Shown: positions 1 through 9,744, counted from the stretch's first letter. The stretch is 64,000 nt of DNA from Paraburkholderia sp. FT54 (GCF_031585635.1 NZ_CP134196.1:2666001-2730000), one strand, 5' to 3'. Made by a program: numbers and translations. The notes: generated from the letters alone by a model not told the origin.

Positions 1-729
1 CCGGAGCTTGCGGCGTGTGAGCGACTCGACTACGAACTTGAACTGGGAATTTTTATCGGCGTCGGCAACTCGCGGGGCGAGCCAATTTCCATCAATCAGG
101 CCGAAGAACACGTGTTCGGCCTCTGTCTGCTGAACGACTGGTCCGCCCGCGACATACAGATGTGGGAATCCACGCCGTTGGGCCCGTTTCTCGCGAAGAA
201 TTTTGCCACCACAATTTCCCCCTGGATCGTGACGATGGACGCCCTCGCACCATTCCGGCATGAGTGGACGCGGCCTGCCGATCAGCCTCAACCATTGCCC
301 TATCTCGACGCACCGGCCAATCAACGCGAAGGCGGCCTCGACATCCAGCTCGAAGTCTGGCTGGAGTCCGAACGACAGCGCACGAGCGAAGCTCCGGCCA
401 CCCGTCTGTCGCGTACCAGCTTCCGCCATCAATACTGGAGCGTGGCTCAGATGGTCGCGCATCACGCGGTGGGCGGCTGCAACCTTCGCAGCGGCGATCT
501 GTTGGGCAGCGGCACGATCTCGGGCCCAACCGCCGCCGAGGCCGGCGCATTGATCGAACTCACCGTCGGCGGCAGGACACCCGTCGCACTCGGCAATGGC
601 GAAACACGCGGCTTTCTCGAGGACGGCGACACGGTCGTCATGAAAGGCTGGTGCGAGCGGACCGGCTTTGCGCGAATTGGCTTTGGTGAAAACCGTGGGA
701 AGGTCATCCCCGCGCGAGTGGTTTCGTAG
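1..729 (+). CDS. fahA: Fumarylacetoacetase, C-terminal part (5' truncated by window edge)
   Basis: The frame is open from base 1 and ends at 729, so only about 242 C-terminal residues are visible. The product should hydrolyse fumarylacetoacetate to fumarate and acetoacetate, the last step of tyrosine/homogentisate breakdown. Visible family features are the YELELG stretch whose acidic residues bind the metal, NDWSARD, and PLGPFLAKNFATT, all typical of the FAH C-terminal catalytic domain. An internal ATG at 112 is not the start, because the conserved domain already runs before it. An MFS transporter and a CoA-transferase follow on the same strand, which suggests a carboxylate or aromatic catabolic operon. 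hppD of the same pathway lies about 34 kb away. Confidence 0.9.
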   Translation, partial: PELAACERLDYELELGIFIGVGNSRGEPISINQAEEHVFGLCLLNDWSARDIQMWESTPLGPFLAKNFATTISPWIVTMDALAPFRHEWTRPADQPQPLPYLDAPANQREGGLDIQLEVWLESERQRTSEAPATRLSRTSFRHQYWSVAQMVAHHAVGGCNLRSGDLLGSGTISGPTAAEAGALIELTVGGRTPVALGNGETRGFLEDGDTVVMKGWCERTGFARIGFGENRGKVIPARVVS

Positions 730-838
730 CGCTTGTTGTTACACCCTGGCGGGGGGCGCGAGACGCCGCCCGCTTCTGCCCTAACACCGTCACGACACCG
801 GGCGATCAGATCCGGGCATGTCACCAAGGAGACACTTC

Positions 839-2206
839 ATGAATTCGCTCTACGACGCCGATGCGAACGCCTTGGGCGACGCGTCCGAAATGGCATTACG
901 ACGCGCGTATTCGGCTTCGGAATGGAGAATCGTTCCGATCCTCTTCCTGCTGTGGATGCTCGCGTGGGTCGATCGGGCCAACGTCGCGTTCGCGAAGCTG
1001 CAGATGCTGTCGGATCTTCACTTCAGCGAAATCGTGTACGGTTTTGGCGCGGGATTGTTCTTTCTAGGGTACGTCGTGTTCGGCATACCGAGCACATTGA
1101 TTCAGCAAAGACTGGGCGCACGGAAGACGATCGCCGCCATTGCAATCGGCTGGGGCGCGACGAGTCTCGCCATGACACTGGTGAACAGCCCTCCCGTCTT
1201 CTACTTCCTGCGGTTCTTGTTAGGCGCTTTCGAAGCCGGCTTCTACCCCGGTGTGATCCTCTATCTGAATCTCTGGTTTCCAGCACAACGTAGAACCCGT
1301 AACTTCAGCATTTTTCACTCGGCCGCGATCTGTTCGACGGTCGCCGTCGGCCTGACGGGAGGATTCATCCTGCAACATATGAGCGGCCTCCTGTCGCTGC
1401 AAGGATGGCGCTGGATGTTTCTGGTTCAGGCCGCGCCCACCCTGCTGCTCGGCTGCCTCGTTCCGTTTGTCCTTTCCGATAGCCCGGCGACCGCCTCCTG
1501 GCTGTCTCCGGAGGAACGAGAACTCATCCAGACCGATCTGGCTCGTGACAGGCAACGGTCGTCCGCAGGCGCGGACCACCATGGGCCACTGCTTGCCAAT
1601 CCCGTTGTCTGGGTTCTGTTCGCCGCCTATTTCTGCATTCTCACCGCCAACACGGCCCTGAGCTTCTTCATTCCGACCATCCTGCACGATGCCGGATTCG
1701 GTGGATACACCGCCATCGGCAATGCCATTGCTGCAATGTGCGTACTCGGCGCCATCGGCAATATTGCATTCTGTTCGTTCGCGAGCCGGCATAGCGACGT
1801 TCGCTACCATTGTGCGATCGCGTCGATCGTGAGCGTCGCGAGCCTGATCCTGCTGATATTCGTCTGGCACAGCAACCGCGCCGCCACCTTTACGACACTC
1901 GTCTTCGCTCTCGCCGGCACAGGCGCGGGGATCTCGTTGTTCTGGCAGATTCCCGTACGGTTCCTGAAGTCGAATGCGGCAGCGGTCGGGGTAGCGTTCA
2001 TCAGCTCGTTCGCGAACCTTGCGGGCTTTCTGACACCGTGGCTCACGGGGTACATACGCGAGGCGACCGGTACTTATACGAGCGGCTTTGTCACTGCGGC
2101 CTGCGTGCAGGCATTGTCAGCAGTCGTGCTCGTCGTGGCGTTGCCATTGGCCGCTTCAAGAAACCGAGTCGCTGCTCCGGCCCATCGTCAAGGCGGCAAC
2201 TCATGA
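839..2206 (+). CDS. MFS transporter, anion:cation symporter type
   Basis: This 455-residue inner-membrane protein has about 12 hydrophobic segments. It opens with the arrangement of the ACS (phthalate/tartrate/hexuronate) MFS family: a short N-terminus, then WRIVPILFLLWMLAWVDRANV. This family usually imports organic anions with protons. The start at 839 is preferred over an in-frame ATG at 818 because AAGGAG lies 7 bases before it, while 818 falls on the ribosome-binding site itself. The stop overlaps the start of the CoA-transferase gene in ATGA, so the two are probably translationally coupled. The substrate is probably the acid activated by that enzyme, which is inference from context. Confidence 0.82.
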   Translation: MNSLYDADANALGDASEMALRRAYSASEWRIVPILFLLWMLAWVDRANVAFAKLQMLSDLHFSEIVYGFGAGLFFLGYVVFGIPSTLIQQRLGARKTIAAIAIGWGATSLAMTLVNSPPVFYFLRFLLGAFEAGFYPGVILYLNLWFPAQRRTRNFSIFHSAAICSTVAVGLTGGFILQHMSGLLSLQGWRWMFLVQAAPTLLLGCLVPFVLSDSPATASWLSPEERELIQTDLARDRQRSSAGADHHGPLLANPVVWVLFAAYFCILTANTALSFFIPTILHDAGFGGYTAIGNAIAAMCVLGAIGNIAFCSFASRHSDVRYHCAIASIVSVASLILLIFVWHSNRAATFTTLVFALAGTGAGISLFWQIPVRFLKSNAAAVGVAFISSFANLAGFLTPWLTGYIREATGTYTSGFVTAACVQALSAVVLVVALPLAASRNRVAAPAHRQGGNS

Positions 2207-3426
2207 TGGGCGCGCTCAATCATATCCGTGTGCTGGACCTCACCCGTGTGCTCGCCGGCCCGTGGTGCGCGCAAACGCTCGCTGACTTCGGCGCCGACGT
2301 CATCAAGATCGAACGACCCAAGGTCGGCGACGACACGCGCCAATGGGGACCGCCGTATCTGAAAACGCCGGACGGCGCAGATACACGCGAGGCCGCGTAC
2401 TATCTGGCCGCCAACCGCAACAAGCGCTCGGTCACCGTCGACATTGCCACGGCCGAAGGCCAGCAGATCATCCGTGAACTGGCCGCGCAAAGCGATGTCG
2501 TGCTGGAAAACTACAAGGTCGGCCAGTTGAAAAAGTATGGCCTTGACTACGCCTCTTTGAAGGCGGTGCGGCCCGACATCGTCTACTGCTCCGTGACGGG
2601 ATTTGGGCAGACAGGACCCTACGCACAACGCTCAGGCTACGACTTCATCATCCAGGGGCTGGGCGGCTTCATGAGCATCACTGGCGAGCGCGACGGATCG
2701 CCGGGCGGTGGACCGCAAAAAGCCGGCGTCGCAATTACGGACCTGATGACCGGCATGTACGCGACCGTTGCAGTATTGACGGCGCTCGCGCATCGCGACC
2801 GTACCGGCGAAGGACAATACATCGACATGGCGCTGCTCGACGTGCAAGTCGCCATGCTGGCAAACGTCAATGCGAATTTCCTCGCGAGCGGAGAGGCGCC
2901 GGTTCGCTGGGGCAATGCGCATCCGAATATCGTGCCCTACCAGACGTTCCAGACTCGCGACGGCTGGATCATCGTCGCAGCCGGCAACGACGGGCAGTTT
3001 CGAAAATTCGTCGAAGCCGGCAGCCGCACGGAACTGGCTGACGACGAGCGCTTCTCGACCAATCCCGCACGCGTGAAAAATCGCGACGTGCTGGTGCCGA
3101 TTCTCGCGGAGATGGTGCGTAGCCGCGGCAAACAGGAATGGATCGCGGCGCTCGAAGCCGCGGGCGTACCGTGCGGACCAATCAACGATCTGGCTGAAGT
3201 GTTCGAAAACGAGCAGGTGGTGGCGCGTGAAATGCAAGTCGATTTGCTGCATCCGTGCGGCGGCACGGTGAAGCTGGTGCGCAACCCGATCAGGATGAGC
3301 GGCACGCCTCCGCAGGCGCTCACCCACCCACCCCGGCTTGGTGAACATACGCACGACGTTCTGCGCGGCGAGCTCGACTACGCCGAAGAACGGATCGCTG
3401 CGTTACGTGAACGCTCGGTGATATGA
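2203..3426 (+). CDS. Family III CoA-transferase (CaiB/BaiF type)
   Basis: A 407-residue class III CoA-transferase that would move CoA between carboxylic acids in the cytoplasm. The N-terminus (IRVLDLTRVLAGPWCAQTLAD) and the GADVIKIE motif are family hallmarks. The likely catalytic aspartate lies in GVAITDLMTG near residue 180. Overall it resembles succinyl-CoA:glutarate-type enzymes more than formyl-CoA transferase, but the substrate cannot be read from sequence. The frame is open well upstream; 2203 is chosen because it gives the canonical N-terminus and the ATGA overlap with the transporter. A second family III enzyme, frc, lies at 14.9 kb and is clearly distinct. Confidence 0.85.
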   Translation: MMGALNHIRVLDLTRVLAGPWCAQTLADFGADVIKIERPKVGDDTRQWGPPYLKTPDGADTREAAYYLAANRNKRSVTVDIATAEGQQIIRELAAQSDVVLENYKVGQLKKYGLDYASLKAVRPDIVYCSVTGFGQTGPYAQRSGYDFIIQGLGGFMSITGERDGSPGGGPQKAGVAITDLMTGMYATVAVLTALAHRDRTGEGQYIDMALLDVQVAMLANVNANFLASGEAPVRWGNAHPNIVPYQTFQTRDGWIIVAAGNDGQFRKFVEAGSRTELADDERFSTNPARVKNRDVLVPILAEMVRSRGKQEWIAALEAAGVPCGPINDLAEVFENEQVVAREMQVDLLHPCGGTVKLVRNPIRMSGTPPQALTHPPRLGEHTHDVLRGELDYAEERIAALRERSVI

Positions 3427-3587
3427 ATGAGTGAACGGCCGCCGCCACCACTCGTATCCGGCGGCAATCACGCATCACAAGCTCCTTAAAGATTTCCGAA
3501 GTAGCAAGTTCTTGCTATGGGCGCGAGAAGAAACATTCCGTCTTTATTCAGTATTGCGTATTAATATAAAATTGCAGAGGAGATAGC

Positions 3588-4775
3588 ATGAACCTTGGTC
3601 GCTCAATTATTCTGGCGTGCGGCAGTCTGGCTACCGTGTATGTCCATGCACAAAGCAGCGTAACGCTCTACGGTGTGGTCGACGCTGGCGTTAGCTACGT
3701 GAACAATGTGGCCAGCCAACCCGGAGCCGTCGGCGCCCGGAAGATACAGGCAACGACCGGTGTTGGTGTACCTTCCCGTTGGGGACTTAGAGGGACCGAG
3801 GATCTGGGTAGCGGCAATTCCGCTATCTTCGTGCTCGAAAACGGCTTCAGCGTAATCAACGGTACGCAACTGCAAGGTTCGCGGCTATTCGGCCGTCAAG
3901 CGTTTGTCGGGTTGACCAATCAGAAGCTGGGTTCGGTGACATTCGGCAGACAGTACGATTCAGTCGTCGACTTTGTCGGACCACTCGTGTCGTCCAGACA
4001 ATGGGCTACGCAATACGGTGCCCATATCGGTGACATCGACAATCTCTACACTACATTCCGCATCAACAACTCGATCAAGTACACCAGCCCGACATATCGC
4101 GGATTGACGTTCGGAGGGCTGTACGCTTTCAGCAATCAGGCCGCAAGCTCGTCGGGAAACGGCTTCTCGAACAATAGCGCGTGGAGCGTCGGGGCGAGTT
4201 ACGCCTCGCAAGCGTTGACGCTAGGAGTCGGTCACTTTCATCTATCAAACCCGTCGGCCGGAAATACGGGAGGCAGTAACACGACAGGGGCCATTGTCGG
4301 CGACTACACAAGCCCCACCGATATCTTCTATACACGCCCAGTGCAGACGCAGGACGTCACGGGAGCAGGCGCCGCGTATCAGTGGGACGCCGCGACGATT
4401 GGATTCGTGTACACCTTCGCGAAGTTAAGGTACGTCGACCATTCGAGCTTTTCTCTCTCGAACTACGAAATCAACGCCAGATACCAGATCTCCCCGGCCG
4501 TGCTCGCCGGCGTAGCACTCATTTATAGCGACGGAGAGGTCCATGGAATTCCGTCCATAAAGAACATTACGGATGGGACGCACCCTCGTTGGACACAAAT
4601 AAACGCAGCGGTCCAGTACCTGCTTAGCAAACGTACCACGGTCTATGTAGCCGCCGTCTATCAAAAGGCCATGGGTGACGCGCTGACCGCGGCGATCGAC
4701 AACGCGGGAGGTCCGACTGGCTCCAACTCCAGCTATCAGTTAGCGGTTACCGCGGGCTTACGCGTCAGGTTCTGA
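3588..4775 (+). CDS. Gram-negative trimeric porin (OmpC/Burkholderia type)
   Basis: A 395-residue outer-membrane porin. A signal peptide (about residues 1-21, ending VHAQS) leads into SSVTLYGVVDAGVSY, the first beta strand of Burkholderiaceae porins. Internal GSRLFGRQAFVGL and VTFGRQYD motifs and a C-terminal aromatic ending (RVRF) fit the family. An AGGAG site lies 8 bases before the ATG. The preceding 160 bases are AT-rich, unlike the neighbours, and probably hold its own promoter. The divergence between strands (long loop insertions, no Lys-rich loop) suggests a substrate-specific pore, perhaps serving the upstream carboxylate genes; that is inference from position. Confidence 0.88.
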   Translation: MNLGRSIILACGSLATVYVHAQSSVTLYGVVDAGVSYVNNVASQPGAVGARKIQATTGVGVPSRWGLRGTEDLGSGNSAIFVLENGFSVINGTQLQGSRLFGRQAFVGLTNQKLGSVTFGRQYDSVVDFVGPLVSSRQWATQYGAHIGDIDNLYTTFRINNSIKYTSPTYRGLTFGGLYAFSNQAASSSGNGFSNNSAWSVGASYASQALTLGVGHFHLSNPSAGNTGGSNTTGAIVGDYTSPTDIFYTRPVQTQDVTGAGAAYQWDAATIGFVYTFAKLRYVDHSSFSLSNYEINARYQISPAVLAGVALIYSDGEVHGIPSIKNITDGTHPRWTQINAAVQYLLSKRTTVYVAAVYQKAMGDALTAAIDNAGGPTGSNSSYQLAVTAGLRVRF

Positions 4776-4806
4776 TTCGCCGCTATCCGATGTCAACGAC
4801 GCCTTG

Positions 4807-5766
4807 CTAGAGCCCATTCAAGAACGCAACGAGCAATTCGTTCACTTCGGCTGAACGCTCGCACTGAATCCAATGACCCGCCCCATCGAGAATGTGGCAG
4901 CCACGCAATCCAGGTAGCACGCGCGCCAGATTCTCGATACGGGCCTGCACGCCCGGAAACTTAAGAACATCGTCTCTCGCGCCGGCCACGAACATCGAGG
5001 GCTGGCGGATCACGGCTCCTCGCCATGCGGCCATCAGTTCCGACGAGCGGCGCATGCCGCGGTACCAGTTCAGGCCCCCTCTAAAGCCGGTGCGCGCGAA
5101 CTCGCCGGCCACATAAGCGATCTCTTCGCTGGTGAGCCAGCCTGGCAGCGTCTCGGGGTCCGCCGTGTTGTCGAGAAAGCCTGCGCCGGGCGCCAATATT
5201 CCCGCCACGACGCGCTCGGGCCCGTCACCCGACATGCTGAAAGTCATGCGTCGAATCGCGGCTTCGGGGTCGGCCTCGAACTCGCTCTCAGCCACGCCAG
5301 GCGTCTGGAAATACTGCATGTAGAATGTTCGTATTCCTTGTCGATCCAATGCACTGAGCAAGTCTTCCCGCGTAGGCGGATGAAACGGCACGCTCATACC
5401 GACGACGGCACGAAACAGATCCGGCCGCAACATCGCCGCGCTCCAGGCCACCGGCGCGCCCCAATCGTGGCCGACGATCACCGCCTCGCTCTCGCCGAGC
5501 ACGTTGGTGAGTTCGACCATGTCACCGACGAGATGCAGCATCGTGTACGACTCCGCATCCGGCGGCGCATCAGTGCCGCCGTAGCCGCGCATATCGGGCG
5601 CAATGGCGCGGAAACCCGCGGCGGCAAGCGCCGTCAACTGGTGTCGCCAGGAGTGCCACGACTCCGGAAAACCGTGACATAGCAGCACTAGCCGGCCGCT
5701 GCCCTGGCTGGCCACACGCATGCGCAGTGCGCCCACCTGCAGTGTCTCGAGGCGAAGTTCGTGCAA
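4807..5766 (-). CDS. Alpha/beta hydrolase, epoxide hydrolase type
   Basis: About 319 residues. HGFPESW is the oxyanion-hole HGxP motif, and GHDWGAPVAW carries an aspartate nucleophile in place of serine, which points to an epoxide hydrolase or haloalkane dehalogenase. The base histidine lies in DGAGHWIQ near the end. Epoxide hydrolase is favoured by the cap-region tyrosines and by length. The frame stays open upstream into the neighbouring gene, so I start at a TTG at 5766, with GGAG 6 bases before it, 17 bases after the flavoprotein stop. An ATG further in would cut off the first strand. It is probably the last gene of a three-gene minus-strand unit with a flavoprotein and a GST. Confidence 0.78.
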   Translation of the reverse strand: MHELRLETLQVGALRMRVASQGSGRLVLLCHGFPESWHSWRHQLTALAAAGFRAIAPDMRGYGGTDAPPDAESYTMLHLVGDMVELTNVLGESEAVIVGHDWGAPVAWSAAMLRPDLFRAVVGMSVPFHPPTREDLLSALDRQGIRTFYMQYFQTPGVAESEFEADPEAAIRRMTFSMSGDGPERVVAGILAPGAGFLDNTADPETLPGWLTSEEIAYVAGEFARTGFRGGLNWYRGMRRSSELMAAWRGAVIRQPSMFVAGARDDVLKFPGVQARIENLARVLPGLRGCHILDGAGHWIQCERSAEVNELLVAFLNGL

Positions 5767-5783
5767 GGTCCGCTCCGTGAGGT

Positions 5784-7196
5784 TCAGTTTAAAGTGGCAA
5801 GCAACGTGGGCAGCCTGGCGGCGGCCGCCGCGGCCTTGGCCCCGCTCTCCAGCAACAAGGCGAGCTTGGCGGTGTCGTCGGGCCGCATGCCGCGCATGAT
5901 CGCGTTCTGGCTGTTCAGCCGGCATTGCGACAGCCACGCGTTCAAGCCCGCGTTCTGCCGCCAGCTCGCCATGTTGGCAAGGGTCACGGCCCACATGCGC
6001 AACCAGTCGACCGGATGCTCGGGGCTGGGCACGAGGCGGCACAGCGTGTTCTTCTCGACCGGGTCAATGACGTGGCTCTCGACATACGCAATCAGCGCGG
6101 CACTGAACACCGGTTGGCACCAGCGCACCATCAGCAGATTGATCTGGTCGCCGTCGAACACGGGCAGCGCCGGTGGCATCTGGATCGCGCCGGCGGAGCA
6201 GTCGATGTAGAGCGTGTCGGGGTCGGCGGGTAGCGAGCCTCGATCGAGCATGATCCGCGTCGACTGCACGGATTGCAGGTGACCGAGACGCACGATGTCT
6301 TCGATGCGCCGGAGTTGTTCCAGTTCCGCTTGAGAAATGATGGCGCATCGATACATGCGGGGTTCGACTGTCTTGTCGATGCGCAAGAGCAGGCCGCGCT
6401 GTTCCAGCCTGGCAAACAGATCAGGTATCGAAGTCGCCTCGGTGATGGCTTCGAACTGACCAATCGTGCCGCCGATCGTCCGCTCCAGATTCTCCGCGCC
6501 GGGCTGCGTGTTGGCGCGATCCAGCAGCCACGCATCGCGCGGCATGATCCAGCGGATACGCGACGGGGCCACTCCGTTTTGCAGCAGCCAGAGGCAGGCA
6601 TCCATTCCGGTCTTGCCGGCACCCACCACCGTATAGCAAGCATGCGCACGTTGAATGTCGGGCAGCCGGTTCAACGGTATGCACTTCACGTCCGGCGCAA
6701 CCGTGTACTTCGGACGATGCGTTGAAGGCACCTCTGTCCGCGCATGGGTAGCGTTCACGAGTTTTTTGCGCGCGATCACCTGCCGCTCATCGCCATTCAA
6801 CAACGACTTGAAGCGATGTGTGCCGTCAGGGCGCGCGCTGTGATCGCTCATCGGAAACCATTGAACGCGGCCCGAGGGCAAGAAGCGCTGCCGCATCACC
6901 TGGTCGAAATGGCTTAGCACTTCCGCGCCGCTCGCCAACTCGTACATGCCTTTGTTCAGGCCCGTCTCGTCCTTGGTCCAGGTGCTCAGCTCGCGCGAAT
7001 TCACACCGTAAAACGCGGACGGCTGGTGCAGACCGACGAATGGATAGGCGTTGTTCCAGTGACCGCCTGGACGATGGTGTCTGTCGATCATCACCACGTG
7101 GGCTCCGGTCTCGCCGAGCAGCGTGTCGACGAAAGCCATGGCGGTCGCGCCGGCGCCAATGACGAGATAGTCGGTTTCGATCGGTTGAGTGTCCAT
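5784..7196 (-). CDS. FAD-dependent NAD(P)-binding oxidoreductase
   Basis: A 470-residue flavoprotein. The N-terminus has a Rossmann dinucleotide-binding motif (VIGAGATAMAFVDTL, residues about 12-26) followed by an acidic/His-rich stretch and GGHWNNAYPF, as in flavin-containing monooxygenase-like proteins. A second nucleotide-binding motif (VVGAGKTGMDACLWL) lies near residue 190. The substrate is not known to me. It sits between a GST gene 83 bases upstream and the epoxide hydrolase gene 17 bases downstream on the same strand. An oxygenation, epoxide opening and glutathione conjugation series is a reasonable inference but is not shown by the sequence. Confidence 0.72.
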   Translation of the reverse strand: MDTQPIETDYLVIGAGATAMAFVDTLLGETGAHVVMIDRHHRPGGHWNNAYPFVGLHQPSAFYGVNSRELSTWTKDETGLNKGMYELASGAEVLSHFDQVMRQRFLPSGRVQWFPMSDHSARPDGTHRFKSLLNGDERQVIARKKLVNATHARTEVPSTHRPKYTVAPDVKCIPLNRLPDIQRAHACYTVVGAGKTGMDACLWLLQNGVAPSRIRWIMPRDAWLLDRANTQPGAENLERTIGGTIGQFEAITEATSIPDLFARLEQRGLLLRIDKTVEPRMYRCAIISQAELEQLRRIEDIVRLGHLQSVQSTRIMLDRGSLPADPDTLYIDCSAGAIQMPPALPVFDGDQINLLMVRWCQPVFSAALIAYVESHVIDPVEKNTLCRLVPSPEHPVDWLRMWAVTLANMASWRQNAGLNAWLSQCRLNSQNAIMRGMRPDDTAKLALLLESGAKAAAAAARLPTLLATLN

Positions 7197-7279
7197 TGTC
7201 TCTCGCTCCCGATGCGTTTTACGGCGTCAACGCATTGCCGATGAATCAGGTCGGCGCCGTATGTAAGCGCTCCGGCGAA

Positions 7280-7981
7280 TCAATAAACCCTAACGTTGAT
7301 CCGCTCATGGATGGCCTCGCAATGGCGAACGAGCGTAGGACGCGAGAGCACGTACTGCTTCAACGGCGTGTCGATCTGGTAGAAGTAGATGTTCGCGACA
7401 AAGCCATAGATCGCCGCATCGACGGTGGTAGGCTCGGGCCCAAAAACAAATCCGTCGTTGCCGAGCAGGTCCGCCACCACACGCAGATCGTCGATACCTC
7501 TCGCGTAGACCTGCTCCGGTTCATAGCGGCCAATGCCCTGATAGTGATACCGCAACCGGTTGTATTCGCGCGCGGCTTCGAGATCGCTCGCGGTTACGTC
7601 TGCGTGTGCTGCAAGAATGGCGTCGCGAAATAATGGCCAGAAACGATCGTCGCGCCAGCGTGAAAAGCTCATTGTCCAGTACAGGTCATCCAGCGTTCTT
7701 TGGACCAGGAAGCCGAGATTCAATTGCCCTAGCGAAAGCGTGTTGTCGATCCGCAGGTCGTATCGACTCTTTAGATGGGCGATGATCCGGTCGCTATCGC
7801 CGATTGTTTCTTCGCCATCGACCAGATACGGCAACTGTCCACGCGGCGCGAGGCTCGTATCGAGGATGTGGCGATGCTCGAAGTCCATCCCGCACAGACG
7901 CATGAATGCGAATACCTTGAGACCGAAGGGATTGTTGTCGGCGACGCCAAACAGGTCGGGGTAGGAATAAAGCGTCAGCAT
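7280..7981 (-). CDS. Glutathione S-transferase family protein (Fax/metaxin-like)
   Basis: A 233-residue protein with a thioredoxin-fold N-terminal domain and an all-helical C-terminal domain. GQLPYLVDG supplies the cis-proline used for glutathione binding, followed by IGDSDRIIAHL. The N-terminal region (FGLKVFAFMRLCGMDFEHR) and the IGDSDRII pattern resemble the failed-axon-connections/metaxin-like branch rather than classical GSTs; this branch assignment is from memory of the family pattern. It starts the minus-strand unit with the flavoprotein and the hydrolase. The role may be glutathione conjugation or an isomerase/dehalogenase step; the substrate is unknown. Confidence 0.75.
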   Translation of the reverse strand: MLTLYSYPDLFGVADNNPFGLKVFAFMRLCGMDFEHRHILDTSLAPRGQLPYLVDGEETIGDSDRIIAHLKSRYDLRIDNTLSLGQLNLGFLVQRTLDDLYWTMSFSRWRDDRFWPLFRDAILAAHADVTASDLEAAREYNRLRYHYQGIGRYEPEQVYARGIDDLRVVADLLGNDGFVFGPEPTTVDAAIYGFVANIYFYQIDTPLKQYVLSRPTLVRHCEAIHERINVRVY

Positions 7982-8190
7982 GCGGCACTCCTCGCCAGGC
8001 CGTCACTCAACGAAGAAGTTGTTTCTCCGGAGTGCGGAAGTGAGCGGGTACGATGCTCCTAAGCTTACTCGACTCGTGATCGGTCGTCATGTAATTGAAG
8101 CGCGATCGAGTCGCGTGTGCGCGCCGCGGTGCGCGATGGCAATATCGACGCGATCGGCCATTTCGGGGTACCGTCCACCGTCCCGGCCGC

Positions 8191-9219
8191 TCAGTGACCC
8201 AGGCCGCTTTTGACGAGTTGTTGCTCCACGAACTGGGCGAACAGCGAATGCAGATGCGTTGTCGGATGGAGTTCGTCGGCGAACATGTACGTCTGGTCCG
8301 CGTTCGAGGTCACGTAGGTGGGCGGCGAGCACAGCAAGGCCGTGTCATTGGGCGTTTTCTTGGGGTCGCAGGCCTGACTGGTGTTCGATACGGTGAAGCC
8401 ATTGGCCTGGAAGTTCGCGATGATTCCGTTCAACCACGTATAGGCATCGATCTGGATGACTTTCGATTGCAGGCCACCGGTCTGCAACGCGGTGTTCAGG
8501 GTATCGTTGAACAGTTGCGATAACTGGGTCAGGTTTGCCCCGCCATCGGACGACGCAATGCCCTGCGGCGAGAGTCCGGCATTCGGAAGATTGACCACCA
8601 CGACGTGCGCGCCGCCGTTCTGGACGATCTGGCCGACAATCTGAGCGAGGGTGTTGGCCGCCGTCTCCACGGTCGGCGCCGCAGCCGGCAGCGGCCCGGC
8701 ACGAAGCACGTCGTTCGCGCCCGCCCAGACGAGCACCAGTTGATTGGAGTTAAAGCTGCCGTGTGCGGCCAGGTAACTCGAAACCTGCTGATTCACAGGC
8801 ATTTCGACGTTGCCGATCACTGCGGTCAGAAAATCGGACTGGTTTGCCGGCGTCGCTACCGTGGCGCCGCCTTCCGCATAACCGAGGCCGCCCTGCGCAT
8901 TGAGTTTATGCGTGATGTCGATCGTGTACGCGGCCTTCAGCGTGTCGCCGTAGTACTGCGCGACGTCCTGACTCCACACTTGTCCGGGATTCGTGGTGAA
9001 GCGCCCGCCGCCAACCACGCTCGCGATCGGAGCGTAGGTCCCGACGTCCGACAGACTGTCGCCAAACGAGACGATTTGCAGATTGATGCCGCCTGCCGGC
9101 GTGGCTGTGCTGCCGCTACTCGAACCGTTTCCGTTTCCGTGCCCGCCGCAGGCCGGAAGGAGTGAGATCGCCACGGCAAGAATTACAGCGCGTACCGTGT
9201 CATTTATTCCTCGCGTCAC
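8191..9219 (-). CDS. SGNH/GDSL hydrolase lipoprotein
   Basis: A 342-residue secreted esterase/lipase. A lipoprotein signal peptide ends in the lipobox LLPAC near residue 24, followed by a Gly/Ser/Asn linker, so the mature protein is probably anchored in the outer membrane. FGDSLSDVGTY gives block I with the catalytic serine, WAGANDVL is the block III GxND motif, and FADELHPT near the C-terminus supplies the Asp and His of the triad. The three blocks are in the normal order and spacing for GDSL esterases. It stands alone; no operon partner is evident. Confidence 0.88.
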   Translation of the reverse strand: MTRGINDTVRAVILAVAISLLPACGGHGNGNGSSSGSTATPAGGINLQIVSFGDSLSDVGTYAPIASVVGGGRFTTNPGQVWSQDVAQYYGDTLKAAYTIDITHKLNAQGGLGYAEGGATVATPANQSDFLTAVIGNVEMPVNQQVSSYLAAHGSFNSNQLVLVWAGANDVLRAGPLPAAAPTVETAANTLAQIVGQIVQNGGAHVVVVNLPNAGLSPQGIASSDGGANLTQLSQLFNDTLNTALQTGGLQSKVIQIDAYTWLNGIIANFQANGFTVSNTSQACDPKKTPNDTALLCSPPTYVTSNADQTYMFADELHPTTHLHSLFAQFVEQQLVKSGLGH

Positions 9220-9371
9220 AACGCCTCCCTGACCAGTCGAAGAACTGTGGCCACGTTGCGGCCTACCCGCGCGTCGCCCTTCCGATAAGCATTCTCTTCA
9301 AGCAAGAATCGGACACGCCTACTGAAGTGTCAGTGATATCCCGTCGGCGTAGATCACGCGACACCTTGGGC

Positions 9372-9648
9372 TTGCCGGCGAACGGCCACCTGCCACGCGC
9401 AGAAATCGTCTCTGCGCACAGCAACATAGATGGAGCGCAGATCGACCATGCTATCTCCGATGGAGCGAAAAGCATCGTGCTGGCGGGCGAGGGTGATGGC
9501 GATGCATCGAAGGAGGCGCTGGCCGCCCTCGACCGGGGCGGCGCAAAAGGGAATTGCGGTTGTCCGCTCGACGCGCGTGATGTCGGGCTTCGTCAATAGA
9601 AACGTGGAAGTAAAGGACGACAAGCGCGGTTTCGTTGTCTCGCTTGAT
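9372..9648 (+). pseudogene. Decayed C-terminal fragment of type II L-asparaginase
   Basis: Two adjacent reading frames together read like the C-terminal part of a type II asparaginase. From 9390, frame 3 gives LPRAEIVSAHSNIDGAQI, then GAKSIVLAGEGDGDASK. After a shift near 9540-9555, frame 1 gives QKGIAVVRSTRV and then NVEVKDDKRGFVVSLD. These match the family's order: the LPRVDIV, DGA, GAKGIVIAG.GDG and VRSSRV-GSG-V-RN-VEVDD blocks. No N-terminal half with the catalytic threonines is visible upstream, and the last helix is lost or shifted. I call it a remnant of a lost gene. Recognition is from remembered family motifs. Confidence 0.7.
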
Positions 9649-9744
9649 TCTCCGGCAGCTTTTGATGGGGTGCGTGGCACAAGCCAATCCGGGACGGCCT
9701 CGCGGCCGTCTTCGATTGGCGAGCCGCAACAGCGGATCCGGTCG

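Noticed and set aside
5784..6042. Longer start (411 residues) for the epoxide hydrolase
   Set aside because: It would overlap the C-terminal 86 codons of the flavoprotein, and the extra residues are Arg-rich shadow sequence.
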